Source of the DNA: Ailanthus altissimus
Lineage: Eukaryota > Streptophyta > Magnoliopsida > Sapindales > Simaroubaceae
Direction: 5' to 3'
Assembly: GCA_946807835.1 (NCBI GenBank)
Contig: OX327700.1
Location: 28,866,001-28,930,000 of the forward strand
DNA: 64,000 nucleotides
In this document: in pieces, positions 1 to 12,419 of the stretch
How the letters are laid out: the number at the start of each line of letters is the position of its first letter
Numbering within the stretch: the first letter of the stretch is position 1
The notes under the pieces: generated by a model
Database searches by the model: none
Seen by the model: the letters and a program-made list of their open reading frames with translations, nothing else
Told to the model about the DNA's origin: nothing
Program-made: the position numbers and the translations under genes

Positions 1-955
1 TTCCATAGACCCAAATTTAATCGGTATATATTGATTTTGACCTATTTGATCTTAATTTTGAAGAATAAACTGGTGCAAACTCCCTAAATTTATCATGTTA
101 CTGACTTGGTCATAACTGAAAATCTGTCCTAGTTAGTTCTGATGGAGTTGAGAATTAGAAGAGTCAACCCTCTCGGGTCCCTTTAGTATATTAACTGAAC
201 CACAACGTAAGTCGGCGTGATTATTTTATTGTTGACAAGGCTTTTATAATTTAAGTTTGGTCGAACTTGAAGTAAAGCTATTAGCTCTGTCTGATTTTGC
301 CTAATTATCTTAAGGTTTTTAAGTATGCTTTGACTAATGCTTTGATTATCTTTAATCAAAAGATGAAACACTGTTACCATCTAGTTGGACATATAATACT
401 GAGCTGATGATTTTCTTGGGCGATCTGAGAAACCAGCCATTGAATGTTAGCTGTGGAGAACGGCCAGGGGAATTGAAGAGTACTACGGTGAATCTCTTCC
501 AACTGTTTGTTTAACAAGTCTTCTTCTGCTTGGCCAAACTCGCCTCATCCTGCTCAGCTTCTAATGAATCTTTAAGTTGAGGTGGTGTAGTCGCGGATAA
601 CTCAACTCTGTTCTTTCTTGTGGGATTATTTGCTAACATACAAGGAATGTTATCCCATTGGGCATGCCAAAAAAATGTTCGTAAAAAATAAGTTCTGGTC
701 CGTGTATGCTCTGCGTCCGGCTAGATAGAGGTTGCCTTAGATTGGTAAGAAGCCTAGACTAAGAGATATTACCAGCAAGCAAGGTTTATTGTTAAACCTG
801 TGCCAGAAAATAGCAAGCGAGATCTGTTACTAGACCTTGGTTGTGGTGCAGCAAGCATGTCAGAGAGCTTAGGTTTTTTGCGGAGAAAGACAAGTAAAGT
901 TCTACCAATAAGACAACAGAATTTTCAACAAGTAAAGACGCAGAGCCTTAGGTTG
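1..955. other. Unassigned left flank, no intact gene
   Basis: No intact gene is visible. On the minus strand, roughly 560 down to 410, a short stretch reads as plausible protein (it includes FPWPFSTANIQWLVSQIAQE) but is bounded by stops and frame changes. It is probably a decayed transposon or gene fragment, and I cannot name the family. The last five bases (AACAT, 956-960) are the target-site duplication of the gypsy element that follows. Confidence 0.4.
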
Positions 956-970
956 AACATTGTTTACGCT

Positions 971-2374
971 TGATGCGATATTTCTATATCATAAATTAAG
1001 TGCAAGTATACACTATCGTATGCAAGTAATAAAGAGACTAAATAAGTGGGATGTCGAACCCACAGGGATAATTCTTTCTTTTTAACCAATTACTAAAATT
1101 ATATCTTCCTAATAATTATTCAGAAAAATAAAAATCTAAGACTGAATGTAAGAAATATAAAATAAAAACACAATGTAAAGAGAATAAATGATAGCAATGT
1201 AAAGAAAACCTAGGATTAATATTATCCCTCAATATGCTTCTAATGATTAATCCTCTAATATTTAACTCACTTAGTCTTTATTATTGATCAAGACACTAAT
1301 GTATTCACAAGCCTCTTCCAAGGTCATGCAAGTATATCTTAATTTACCAAATACCTATATTCCTATAGTACTTGTAATAAATTAAGATTCATTAAGATTA
1401 GGTCTTATTGATCATACATGCCAATTAGGTATATTCCTATCCTAAATTGAAACTTGCATATGCAACATTGAATGTTACTCTACAATCATGCATCAAATTA
1501 CCTAGGTCTAAATATATTGATTCCTCTTCCGAGTTTATCAATAATATTACCAATTCATTCACCATATATTGGCCAGATATATTGAAGCATTAAACACAAG
1601 TAATTTAAATAATAAAAGACTAAGTTTATTAAATATTCGAAAGATATGGCAATTAAGCACACATATTGAGTTCAAATATTAACCCTAGAAAACAAGTTTA
1701 GCTCATGGCTACAAGAGAACAACAGTAAAAATAATTATAAATCATGATACAATTATTAGCAAACCGATATAGACGTCGAATTGCTCTTAATTGCGCTGCC
1801 TAGGAACTCTTGATGCCGAAGAACGTCTTGTATCTCTCTCTAAAGATGCTTCAATTAAGCTCCTATTGCTCTCCAAGACTCGTGCTCTGTATTCTTGGTG
1901 CTCTTGGGTTGTCTTGGATTCTTTTTTGAAGGCTGGGGACGAGTGGCTTTATATAGGGATTGATTTGAGCTTGAAAATCTCAATTCTCGTCGGACTAGGA
2001 CTCGCACTACCGCTGGCGCGCTATGCATCTGTCGCTGGGGCGACGCGTGAAAAAGCTATCACCGCTGGAGCGGTGGGATCTTGGCGCTGGGGCGCTGCAT
2101 GAAAACGGCTTCACCGCTGGCGCGGTGAATTTCTGGCGCTGGGGCGCTATACGCGACTTAAGCAAGTCGTTTTTCTAATTTTGATCACTATTTCAGCGCT
2201 GGGGCGAAAATCCTTGTGGAGCGGGGGCGCTGGACTCATAATTTAAAAACTTTGAATTTCGTTCAAGTCCCTATAAATAACAATAATGCACATAAATAGC
2301 CATCTATTCTCATAAAATCATAGAATATCAATAATAAAAACATGAGAAAATATACGACAAATTTGCCCTTATCA
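971..2374. mobile_element. Solo LTR inserted in the gypsy 3' LTR (TSD ACGCT)
   Basis: A 1,404-bp segment beginning TGATGCGATA and ending CCCTTATCA is flanked by ACGCT on both sides (966-970 and 2375-2379). It splits the left LTR of the larger gypsy element exactly 10 bases from its end. Joining 961-970 to 2380 restores the start seen in the intact right LTR at 13206. It has TG...CA ends and carries no coding sequence, as expected of a solo LTR left by LTR-LTR recombination. A GC-rich block (about 1995-2230) repeats GGCGCTGGGGCGCT-like words. The plus-strand frame at 1791-2102 lies across this block and is not considered a gene. Confidence 0.8.
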
Positions 2375-3931
2375 ACGCTCAAACTAATGCTGCTATCACA
2401 ATATAGATTGAGGTGTCGATCCCACGAGGAAGCTTTTGGCAAAATAAGTTAGTGAAGTAAAATATTAAAGCAGTAGCAAAGGATAAAATTAATTGATTTA
2501 AGTGGATGAGATAGAATTGTCTATGATTTGAAGGAAATGTCTTATGATAATTTAAACAAGGCTTCGAGAATCACAATTATACTTTATAAATCTACTCTAC
2601 ACTTTGATTCAATGTTTATAACTTATTTGATAGTTTTACATCTAAACAATCAATCGGAAGATATGTAAAATATAGCACATTTGATAACACATGCATTTGA
2701 TATGACTAAACTCTTTTGCAAATATTAACACAAATCATGTTTATTTATACAAGTTATCTAAGATCGACAATATATTATTTTGATAATATTGCAGTAAAAG
2801 ATCAATTTGAATATCAAACATTTATTGCTCTTACATGTTATCCAAGATCGACAATATATCAATTTGACAATATTGCAATAAAAGATTAACATATAAAACA
2901 ATGTAACCAATAACAATTATAATTCAATAAGAATCACATAAGAAACGCATGACTGAACATATAGGAGACATGAGAATTATAACCTCTGGATTATAGAAAA
3001 TAAACTAGATAAGAGTTTAATTAAAATCAAACTTACAACATTTGTAGCTCTTAACAACGAATCAAAGCATAGAAGTAGATTTATTACACATAAAAGTTCA
3101 TCTCTTAGACTTGCAAAAAAATATAGCATAAATTATAATACATATTAATGAAAAGTAAAAAAGAGAGAATTATCTAATGTTGAAAACGTCCTAAGAGTCT
3201 CTTTATATAGGCAATGAATGGAAATATGTCATGGGTGACATCAGTCTTTAATAATTTTAGGCCAATAACTCATTCGTCCACTTGCAGCACATTTGTGATA
3301 ATGTAAATAACCGATGTAGCCTCTGTGGCTGACATAGAAGTTGTAGTATTTTGTCTCTTCTTTCTATAGGCACCAAGTTCATGCAAATTGGATGAGTATC
3401 CAATGCGATATGAGCAAAGTTTTAAAGATACATCAGATTTCGGCCAACAACCATTTTACCCACTTGCAATGCACTTTGGTCCATGATAACGGCTGATTTG
3501 GACTTTACCATCAATATAAGAGTTGTTGATAATTAAGTCATCATTTCATAGCTTTAAGAATTATATCAATTGAGTACGTATTTTGTGAGATACGGTCCAA
3601 ATACATGAGTTGGGTCAATCTGGGCAGAAGTTATAGTCCGATTCTATTGTATCTCAATATTTGGCCCATAACATGTTAGGTTTGGCCTTTCCACTATTCT
3701 TCAAGTTTGTGTAAGATTGCGTCATGTTACACTAGGTTTAAGAATTTCTTCATTTCGATTTCTACATTGAGAGTTATGTCTATTTTACCTAAATCTGTGC
3801 AAATAATATTCATTAACCACAATTTAAGGAGAACATTTTATTTCAAGCTAAAATACAAGAAAATGCTAAAATTAGTGACATTAAATGGTGACTGAATCTC
3901 TTAATAAATATTCATTTTTATGTTCTCATCA
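2375..3931 (-). repeat. 3' LTR of the Athila-type element (main part)
   Basis: This segment matches 13211-14767 collinearly over the same length (1,557 bp) and ends TTCTCATCA. The missing first bases sit at 961-970 on the far side of the inserted solo LTR. Next to its inner edge (3932-3945) the minus strand reads TTCGGGGCTG, a plausible polypurine tract for plus-strand priming. Short frames such as 3707-3895 are LTR sequence, not genes. Confidence 0.85.
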
Positions 3932-5304
3932 CAGCCCCGAACCAGCTTATTGCTAGTGTCTAGCAATTCAAGCGTAAATAGAATATGCAAAACTACCTAA
4001 GTATTTCAAACAAAACGTCAGTTCAAGATCATTGTTGCTATTATGATTTTTTCAATTACAACTTCCAAAATTTGTGTGTGTGAACTAAGTCATAACCATT
4101 TTATCACAAACCACAATAGATATAGCCTTGAGAATTTCTCCAAGTAAAAGCCTCAACTCCATATCCTCACAGGTGTATGACTGTTTAAAAGGTTAGGACT
4201 TCTCTTATGGAGTTGGAAAATAGTTAAGCCCTCAAGAAAAAGTCAATTTTAAGAATAGACATATAAACTAACATTGATCCAAAGATAGGAAAATCATTTG
4301 TTTAAAAATCAATTATTCTTAATATACGCCAACTTAAGAACTTCAGTTGGCTTGTGAGAATAATACAAATATAACTAGGTAAGAAAACTGTTTTACAAAA
4401 TATTTGTCTTCTAAAATTGAATGAAGACTTTATTAAACTGAGTTGATTCTTCTCTCTTTTTTTTTTTAATAATATTTTTTATTTTTTTGGTATTTTGCTC
4501 CTTTTTTTTTGTATTTTTGAAGAATACAAAGAAGCATTACAAAGGTTTCTCACCAAAATATATTATACACAAATACAACTAACTTATCCCTTAATTTAAA
4601 TAATATCAATTTAAACAAAAATTAACCAATTCAAAGGATCAATGAAGGTTCATAAGCTATTTTCTCAACATTTTCACTTACTCACAAAATATATGTGAGA
4701 TTAAAAAAATATATACTTAAACATAAAAATTCTCCTGGCTATATAAATTGAATCATTCGTCTTACCACAAGACTTAGCATTGTGCTCAAAAATATTTGAA
4801 AGTCATTTTTTAGTAACCTAAATAGAAACAGTGACTCAATCTAAACAATTTTGAAATCATATATAGGCAGAAAAACAAATTCCTTTATACAAGAATTACC
4901 AAGACTACAAGCAATAAACAACAATACATGAAACATAAAACAAAACAACAAAAGTTAGTTCAAATGTGTTTCAAAAGTTAGAACTAAAACTCCTTACTCT
5001 GCCATTCTAATTTGACCTAGAATGCGTCTCAAGAGTTTAAAAATGAACTCTTTACTCTATCATTTTAATCAAATATCGGACCACAAATTTTTATTTTTAT
5101 TTTTTTTAAATAAAATACGACTTGTGTCTACTATCATCCCCCAAACCAGATGAAACATTGTTCTCAATGTTTAAATAGAAAGAGATAAAATATAGGAGAC
5201 ATTACCTGAAACACCAGTTATTTGAAAGAAACAAACCTGTGAGACACTTAAGTAAATATAAACTAAAATGATGATGCTGATAAATAAATAAAATAAAGAA
5301 AAAT
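3932..5304 (-). other. Non-coding internal region of the gypsy element
   Basis: This is AT-rich sequence between the LOG-like cargo and the 3' LTR. It includes T-rich and A-rich runs (about 4450-4520 and 5080-5110). I see no reading frame longer than a few dozen codons that resembles a protein, and no tRNA. Envelope-like or non-coding DNA is usual at this place in Athila-type elements. Confidence 0.5.
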
Positions 5305-5952
5305 TTATAAACGTAGTGTCAGATCCAATTTTCGCTTGTTAAGGCCCACTGACCAATTGATTCGAGTTATTGCTGGGTCAGGTTCGTAGGTAACTGCTTA
5401 TAATTTGTTAATCAATTCATTCGCCTCGGTAGCAGAAACCAAGATCTATCGCGCAGAATGTGAAATAAAATTCTGTTCCACAGCTTGATCAAGAAAACAA
5501 AGTAAGTAATCAAAATAGTTATTGACATTCAACAAATCTATGGGTTTTCGGTGGATATTTAGTTGGGCCCAAGAGACAATTTAAAAAATTTCTTCCAAGG
5601 TACCAAAACCACCTGGTAAAGCAATAAAAGCGTCTGCATTGCAAAGCATTCTAGCTATACGTTCATGTATGGATGAGATTCGTAATTCTTTCCCTATTGT
5701 TTTTTCGGTCAAGTTTTCCACGGCTAAAGCTATAGGAATAATACCTAAAACTTGACTTCCTCCTAAATGTGCAGCTGTTGACACGTACCTCATTAACCCA
5801 AGGCTACCCCCTCTATAAATCAAATGAATTTTTCTTACAGCTAATGATTTTCTTGGATTGTTTGCTGCTTCTACAAACACTTTATTCTCCCAATGACTAG
5901 ATCCATAAAATACACATATATTTCGAAATTGTTGAACTGGGGTTTCCTCCAT
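5305..5952 (-). pseudogene. LOG-like: LOG-like cytokinin riboside monophosphate phosphoribohydrolase, intronless copy
   Basis: The frame starts at an ATG at 5952-5950 and spans 216 codons to a TAA at 5305-5307, matching the usual LOG length (about 210-220 residues) with no frameshift. LOG enzymes release active cytokinin base from its riboside monophosphate in the cytosol. The PGGFGTLEE motif is present at residues 113-121, with Glu121 and Arg98 at their family positions. The nucleotide-binding YGGGxxGLMG motif is damaged: the residue before the GG pair (47) and residue 55 are both Arg. In-frame stops occur at codons 124 (5581-5583), 169 and 185, so it is dead here. Plant LOG genes have several introns and this copy has none, so it passed through mRNA. 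It lies inside the gypsy element, on the same strand as pol, between pol and the 3' LTR. Either the retroelement captured it or it is a processed pseudogene that landed there. No poly(A) tail or target duplication was found around it. Confidence 0.85.
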
Positions 5953-6256
5953 ATCTACACTCACCTTTATCTCAATATATGAAAATGAAGAAAATAATGT
6001 GCTATATTTATAGAGTACTAAATGATAACAATGATTATGGTAACTGAACAGTTTGTCAGAAGAGAGTTAAAAATAAAACACAAAAATTTAAACATAATGA
6101 CCCACATGCATTATTGAACAAAAAGATTTGAATTTAAGACATCTACATGAGTAGTCATACTATTCATAAAATAAAGTTTGAAATTAAAACACATGTATTT
6201 ATAAGTAATTGTTATTGTGGCTCACATCTTCCTCTGATTTTATGTCCAGTAACGGC

Positions 6257-6823
6257 TTAAACGCCCTCTATGGGTCGGGGATAGGCTTCACATCCGAGAC
6301 TATACTGTTGATGTTCATTTTTGAATTTGTTCCATAATTCGAGAAGTTCATGTTGCACGAGCCCACAGGGATGCGTCTCAAGAGTCAATAGGATATCATC
6401 TAAAGACTCTTTACTCAGTCCACCCTTAATGAACTTAATTTTTTCTTCTCGATTTCTAAATGCAAATCCTAAAGAACGACAACTCCGATTACAATTCCAT
6501 CGAGCACATTTATGACAAACTTGTATCCTCTTTACTCATTGCCTTTTGGTATAAGAGCTTTTTCCAAGACCAGACATATGAGAAACAAAATCATTTACAG
6601 ACTTACTAGATAATTGGACCTTGGCTTCAATTAACCAACGAAGATCCACAGGGATATTACCCAACATCAATAGCCTTAGTCTTTCACACCGTGCTTTGTA
6701 AATCTTAAGTAGAGTATTTTGAGGCAATGAAGAAAAACGTTTTTTAAGATTGGCAAGAATATGATCTATTTTGAAAGAAAGAAAAGAGATGAATGCACAG
6801 TTTGAGGGACAGTTTTTAGGGAA
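6257..6823 (-). pseudogene. Accessory ORF with Cys cluster, unknown function
   Basis: This 189-codon minus-strand frame is open except for one TGA at 6536-6538. It opens after a TAG at 6824-6826 and ends at a TAA at 6257-6259. The reading looks like real protein: charged helical segments, and a cysteine cluster VCHKCARWNCNRSC (C-x2-C-x4-C-x3-C, possible zinc site) just after the TGA. No start codon is obvious. I do not recognise the family. It lies downstream of pol and upstream of the LOG-like copy, on the element's strand, so it is best read as an element-encoded or captured accessory protein in the envelope-like position. The TGA may replace a Trp codon by one transition. Confidence 0.5.
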
Positions 6824-7007
6824 CTAAGAAACCGACTTTAATAGTCACGGAGTACCGTATCCGCCACTTGACCGGAAAATAAAATCACACTGAAGAAGAA
6901 ATAAAAAGAAGAAAATAAAATGTGAAAGAAAATAAAAGCAAAAATAAAAAGTCAAAAGATAAAATATAGACAAAATATAAAATATGGTACAAATAGATTG
7001 AACCTGA

Positions 7008-10000
7008 TCAAGCATGATAGACAGGATCCACAAGAGGGATCTCGCCTAGGTACATAGAGTCGTCTACCTTTTCCACATAACTTTTTAGCCGCTGTCCATT
7101 CACTTTGAAATTTCATCCATCAATGGGGTCCTCTATTTCGATAGCACCATTAGAAAAATCGTGCCTTACCATAAATGGACCAGTCCATCGAGATCTCAAC
7201 TTTTCAGGGTGTAAATGCAATCGAGAATCATAAAGATAGACTCGTTGATTTAGCTCAAAGTGTTTCCTTAAGATCTGTTTATCATTAGCTACTTTCATTT
7301 TAGCTTTGTAAATTTTGGAGTTGTCATATGCGTCATTTCATAGCTCTTCTATTTCTGACAATTGTAACTTTCTCTACAGACCTGCAGCATTGAAATCAAA
7401 ATTAAGGACTTTGTCAGCTCAATAAGCTTTATGCTCTAGCTCAACAAGTAAATGGCAAGCTTTTCCATAAATAAGCCAGTATGGAGATATTCCTAAGATG
7501 GTTTTGTATGCAGTGCGATATGCCCATAATGCATCAGAAAGGCGTAGAGATCAATCTTTGCGATTCAGGTTAATCGTCTTTTCAAAATCTGTTTAACCTC
7601 TCTATTTGCTAGCTCGACTTGTCCATTTATCTGTGGATGGTATATAGTGGACTTTGTGAAGAACACCATATCTACGCATCAAAGCTTTAAAAGAACGATT
7701 ACAAAAATGTGTTCCTTGGTCACTAATGATGACACGTGGCATACCGTACCTAGATAACACATTTTCTTTTAAGAATTTTACCACAATTGTATTATCATTA
7801 GTACGAAAAGCTATAGCCTCCACCCATTTTGATACATAGTCAACAGCTAAAAGGATGTAAAGGTAGCCAAAAGATGAGGAAAAATGACCTATAAAATTGA
7901 TACCCAAACAGTCAAATATCTCGATAATAAGAATATGGTTAAGAGGTATCATATTTTTTAGAGATAAAGCACCTAAATTTTGACATCTTTCACAGGAACG
8001 ATAAAAATTATTAATGTCTTTCAACAAAGTGGGCCAGTAAAGACCATACTGTAAAATTTTCACAACTATCTTCTTCATAGAAAAATGGCCACCACAAGCA
8101 GCATTATGGCAAAAATTTAAGACACTAAAAACTTCACTTTCAGGAATACAACGTCTTATGATTTGGTCAGGACAGTATTTGAAAAGATATGGATCGTCCC
8201 AATAAAAATTACGTACCTCAACCAAGAACTTACGCTTATCTTTTGCACTCTAGTCAGATGGAAGTTTACCACAAACCAAATAATTTACGATATGTGCATA
8301 CCAAGGTATTTGGCTTATAGCAAAAAGATGTTCATTAGGAAAATCATATCGAATGGGTGATAAATCAGTGGAGTTAGTGAACTCAAGGCGGGATAGATGA
8401 TCAGCAACAACATTTTCAAAGCTTTTCTTGTCTTTGATGGTTAGATCAAATTCTTGCAAAAGAAGAATCCACCTAATTAAACGGGCATTAGCATCCTTCT
8501 TAAAAAGAAGGTACTTAAGGGCTGCGTGGTCAGTAAAAACAACAATAAGTGAACCAATCAAATAAGAACGAAATTTGTCTAAGGCAAAAACAACAACTAG
8601 TAGTTCTTTTTCAGTAGTAGTGTAATTCATCTGAGCATCATTCAAAGTCATACTAGCATAATAAACAACAAAAAGGGTTTTTCCTCCATTCGTTGCCCAA
8701 GAACTGCTTCTACAACATAATTACTTGCATCACACATAATTTCAAATGGAAGGTTCCAATCCAGTGATTGTATGATAGGAGCGGTGATGAGTTTGGCAAT
8801 GAGTGTTCAGAATGCCTTCTCACACTCTTGTGTCATGTAAATTCTGCATCTTTAAGCAAAAGGTTACACAATGGTCTAGATATGGCAGAAATGTTTTGTA
8901 TAAACCTTCTGTAAAAACCAGCGTGTCTAAGAAAGGATCGAAAATCTTTTACTTTTTTGGGTGTAGATAATTTAAAGATTAATTCAATTTTTGCCTTCTC
9001 AACCTTTATCCCTCTTTCAGATACAATGTGCCTCAAAATGATTCCTGAAGATATCATGAAATGACATTTCTCCCAATTTAGCACAAGTCTTTTTTCTTCA
9101 CACCTACTCAAAACAGATTTCAAGTTAAGTAGGCATAAATCAAAAGAATTACCAAAAATAGTCAAATCATCCATAAAGACTTCCATGCATTTTTCCAACC
9201 ATATCAGAGAAAATACTCAACATACAATGCTAAAAAGTAGCTGGTGCATTACATAATCCAAATGGCATTTTACGAAAAGCATAAGTACCAAAAGAGCATA
9301 TAAAAGTGGTTTTTTCTTGATCTTCTATAACTATCTCAATCTGATAATATCCTGAATACCCATCAAGAAAGCAATAAAAAAGATGTCCAGTTACACGTTC
9401 TAAAATTTGGTCGATAAAAGGCAATGGAAAATAGTCTTTCTTAGTGGCTGTGTTTAACTTTCTATAATCAATGCACATTCTCCAACCACTTACTACCCTA
9501 GTTGGAACAGGTATCCTATTCTCATTTTCAACAACAATAACCTCAGATTTCTTAAGAACTACTTAAGTTGGACTTACCCATTGACTATCAGAAATTGGGT
9601 AGATTATACCCGCATCTAATAGTTTCAAGACCTTTTTCTTCATTACTTCTTTCATTATTAGGTTAAGTCTTCTTTATAGGTCCCTACGAGGTTGGGCACC
9701 TTCCTCTAAATGAATTCTATGAGAGCATATCAATGGAGAAATACCTTTAATATCAGCTATGGTCCAACCTATTGCAGACTTATATTTTTTTTAACAATTT
9801 TATCAATTTTTTCTCTCTTTCAGCACTAAGTTCAGAGGAAATGATGATAGGAAATATATCACATGGTCCTAAGAATGCGTGTTTCAAGCCTTTTGACAGT
9901 GGAGAAAGCTCAACTTATGGTGTCTCGAGGTTTGATAGTTTTGGCATCTCCCTCTCTTGTGGCAACTCTTCAAAGCGTGGCTGTCAAAATGGACCCCTTT

Positions 10001-12383
10001 ATCTTGTGAGCCAAAAATACTAAACACATCAGTTGTTACATCAGGATAATACAATTCTTCAAAATCAAAATTGAGAAGATTTTTCAAAGAATCAGAGCGA
10101 TGATTTTTATAAGCTTCCTCTGCTACAAGTGTGTCTATCATATATGAATGATAGCACTCGTCTTCTTCTCGTGGTTGTTTGTCAATATTGAAAATGTTCA
10201 CCTCAAGAGTCATATTCCCAAAAGATAATTTCATTAGACCATTCTACAATTAATAAGAGCATTAGCAGTGGCTAGAAAAGGTCTCCCCAAAATAAGAGGG
10301 ATTTTTGACTCCATGTTAATAACAGAATTAGTATCTAAAATAAGAAAATCAACAGGGTAGTAAAATTTATCGATTTGCAACAAAACATCTTCTACTATTC
10401 CCTGTGATTTCTTGATTGATCGGTTAGCTAATTGTAGGACTACAGATGTTGGTTTAATCTCACCAAGTCCCAATTGCAAGTAAATAGAATAAGGCATTAA
10501 ATTTACACTTGCTCCTAAGTCCAATAAAGCTTGACCAAACTCATGTGTCCCAATTTGGCAGGAGATTGTAAGACATCCTAGGTCTTTATACTTGGGTGGT
10601 GTCTTTTGTTCAATCATTGCACTTACCTGTTCTGCCAAAAATGCAATTTTCTTCACATAGTATTTTCTTTTGATAGTGCATAAATCCTTGATGACTTTGG
10701 CATAAGTTGGAACCTGCTTAATCAAATGCAACAAGGGAAGATTAATCTTAACTTGTTTCAAATGTTCCAAAATTTCACCTTGAATTTTTGAATTTTTCCC
10801 AACTGGTCGAAGAGCTTGAGAAAAAGGCACTAGGATTGAAAACTTATTTTCGGGCTCTTTTTCCACTGTGGCCTCTTTTTCAAAAAGGACGTCTTTACTA
10901 CTCGTAGATGTGTTAATTTTAAAAGTAGGCTCACTTACAATCTTACCACTTTGCGTAGTAATGGCATTGACTTCTTTGAGATTTTGAACATAAGAAGTAG
11001 AAGCTTGTGCCATGAATTGTTCTTTCGGATTGGATTGAGGTTGAGATGAAAACTTACCTCGCTCTTGTACAGTTAAGGCACTGGTCAACTTTATGATTTG
11101 ACTCTTGATTTCTTTGTTTTCGTCTATCACCTGTGCAAGAATTGTTTCAAATTTTTGATTAGTCTTACTTTGTGCCTCCATAAATGCTTGTAATGTATCC
11201 TCTAAAGAACTCCTAGTTGGTCGTGCATTATATTGAGGTGCAATATAAGACTTGGGTGCTTGTTGTTCTTGTTCCCAATGGCTGCTGGCTTGTTGGTCAG
11301 ATTTCTAAAAAAATTTGAGTGGTTTCTCCAGCTAGGATTATATGTTTCAGAGTAGGGTGAATAAGACTTCTTGTACATCCCTAGGGCATTACATTACTCC
11401 TTATATATCTCTCTCATCTCACTATAAGTAAGGTAATCCTGAGCTAAGTGTTCCGCTCCTCCACAGACAAAATAGACATCGTATGACTCAACTCTAGCAA
11501 CTGTGTGGGTGACTCTTCTATCTTTGGTTTTCAGGGCCTCTAACTCCTTAGTTAAGACCTTTAATTGGGCTTTGAGGTTATCCTCTTCCCTAAGATGGAA
11601 AACTCCATTGGGTCGTGACCTATTTGTGCTTTCAGTAATGCTAGGTCCAGTTCATATATGGGCTTTTTCGGATAAGTCATTAAGGAATTCTATGGCTTCC
11701 TCAGGATCTTTGTGAAGAAACTCTCCATTACACATCATCTCAATAAATTGGCGCTTTTTAATTGTGAGTCCATCATAGAAATAACTAACCAAGCGCCAAT
11801 TTTCATACCCATGGTGAAGGCACAGATTTAACAACACTTTAAACCTTTTCCATGCTTGATATAAGGTTTCACAGTCTTTTCCTGAGAAGGAAGAAATTTG
11901 TCTTTTCAGGCCATTAGTTTTGTGTTGTGGGAAGTATTTATTGAAAAATGTTTAGGTCATTTCTGCCCAAGTTCCTATAGACCTCGGCCTCAAAGAGTAT
12001 AGCCAACTCTTTACTTTGTCTTTCAAAGAAAAAAGGAAAAATTTAAGCCTAATAGTGTCTATGGCTTCAGGTTGGCTATGGAAGGTGGCAATTACCTCTT
12101 CAAATTCCCTAATATGTACATAAAGATTTTCACTATCTAGACCATGAAAAGTGGGCAGAAGTTGTATCATTCCAGGTTTAAAATTCGAATGTGGTGTATT
12201 AGGTGGAAATATAATGCATGATGGTGTGGCTGTGCGAGTATGATGCAAGTAATCTTTTAGAGTTCTAACAGGATTTTTTTCGTGTTGGCTCATTGTGTTA
12301 GAATTACAAGATGAACTAGAAGGTGAATTCTCTTCCCTTACAAATTGTGGGGGTGGTTCTAGTTCTAGTTCTAGTTCTCTCAC
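7008..12383 (-). pseudogene. Decayed gag-pol of the Athila-type gypsy element
   Basis: Read from 12383 downwards, the remnants appear in gypsy order. Gag: 12383-11650, with MIQLLPTFHGLDSEN. Gag C-terminus plus aspartic protease: 11181-10234, with LDLGASVNLMP in place of the usual D[ST]GA core, and LGRPFLATA. RT: 9478-8833, with MCIDYRKLN, MPFGLCNAPATF and VFMDDLTIFG. RNase H: 8651-8250, with [10 protein letters not shown] and ADHLSRLE. Integrase: 8225-7602, with a zinc finger (C-x2-C at CERCQ) and IISDQGTHF. The post-integrase segment with LRSRWTGPF runs to a TGA at 7008-7010. Stops and frameshifts separate these pieces, so no polyprotein can be made. The gag and RT wording is typical of the Athila lineage. 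Confidence 0.85.
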
Positions 12384-12419
12384 AAATCTTCCTCATTTGT
12401 CTCTAAGTCGATGCATACA

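Noticed and set aside
1791..2102. 103-codon plus-strand frame
   Set aside because: It lies across the GC-rich block of a solo LTR and has no protein-family features or splice context; composition explains the open frame.
961..2380. Two-LTR-circle junction or tandem LTRs at the left end of the gypsy element
   Set aside because: The ACGCT duplication and the 10-base stub at 961-970 explain the arrangement exactly as a solo LTR insertion. The two LTR sequences are also from different families.
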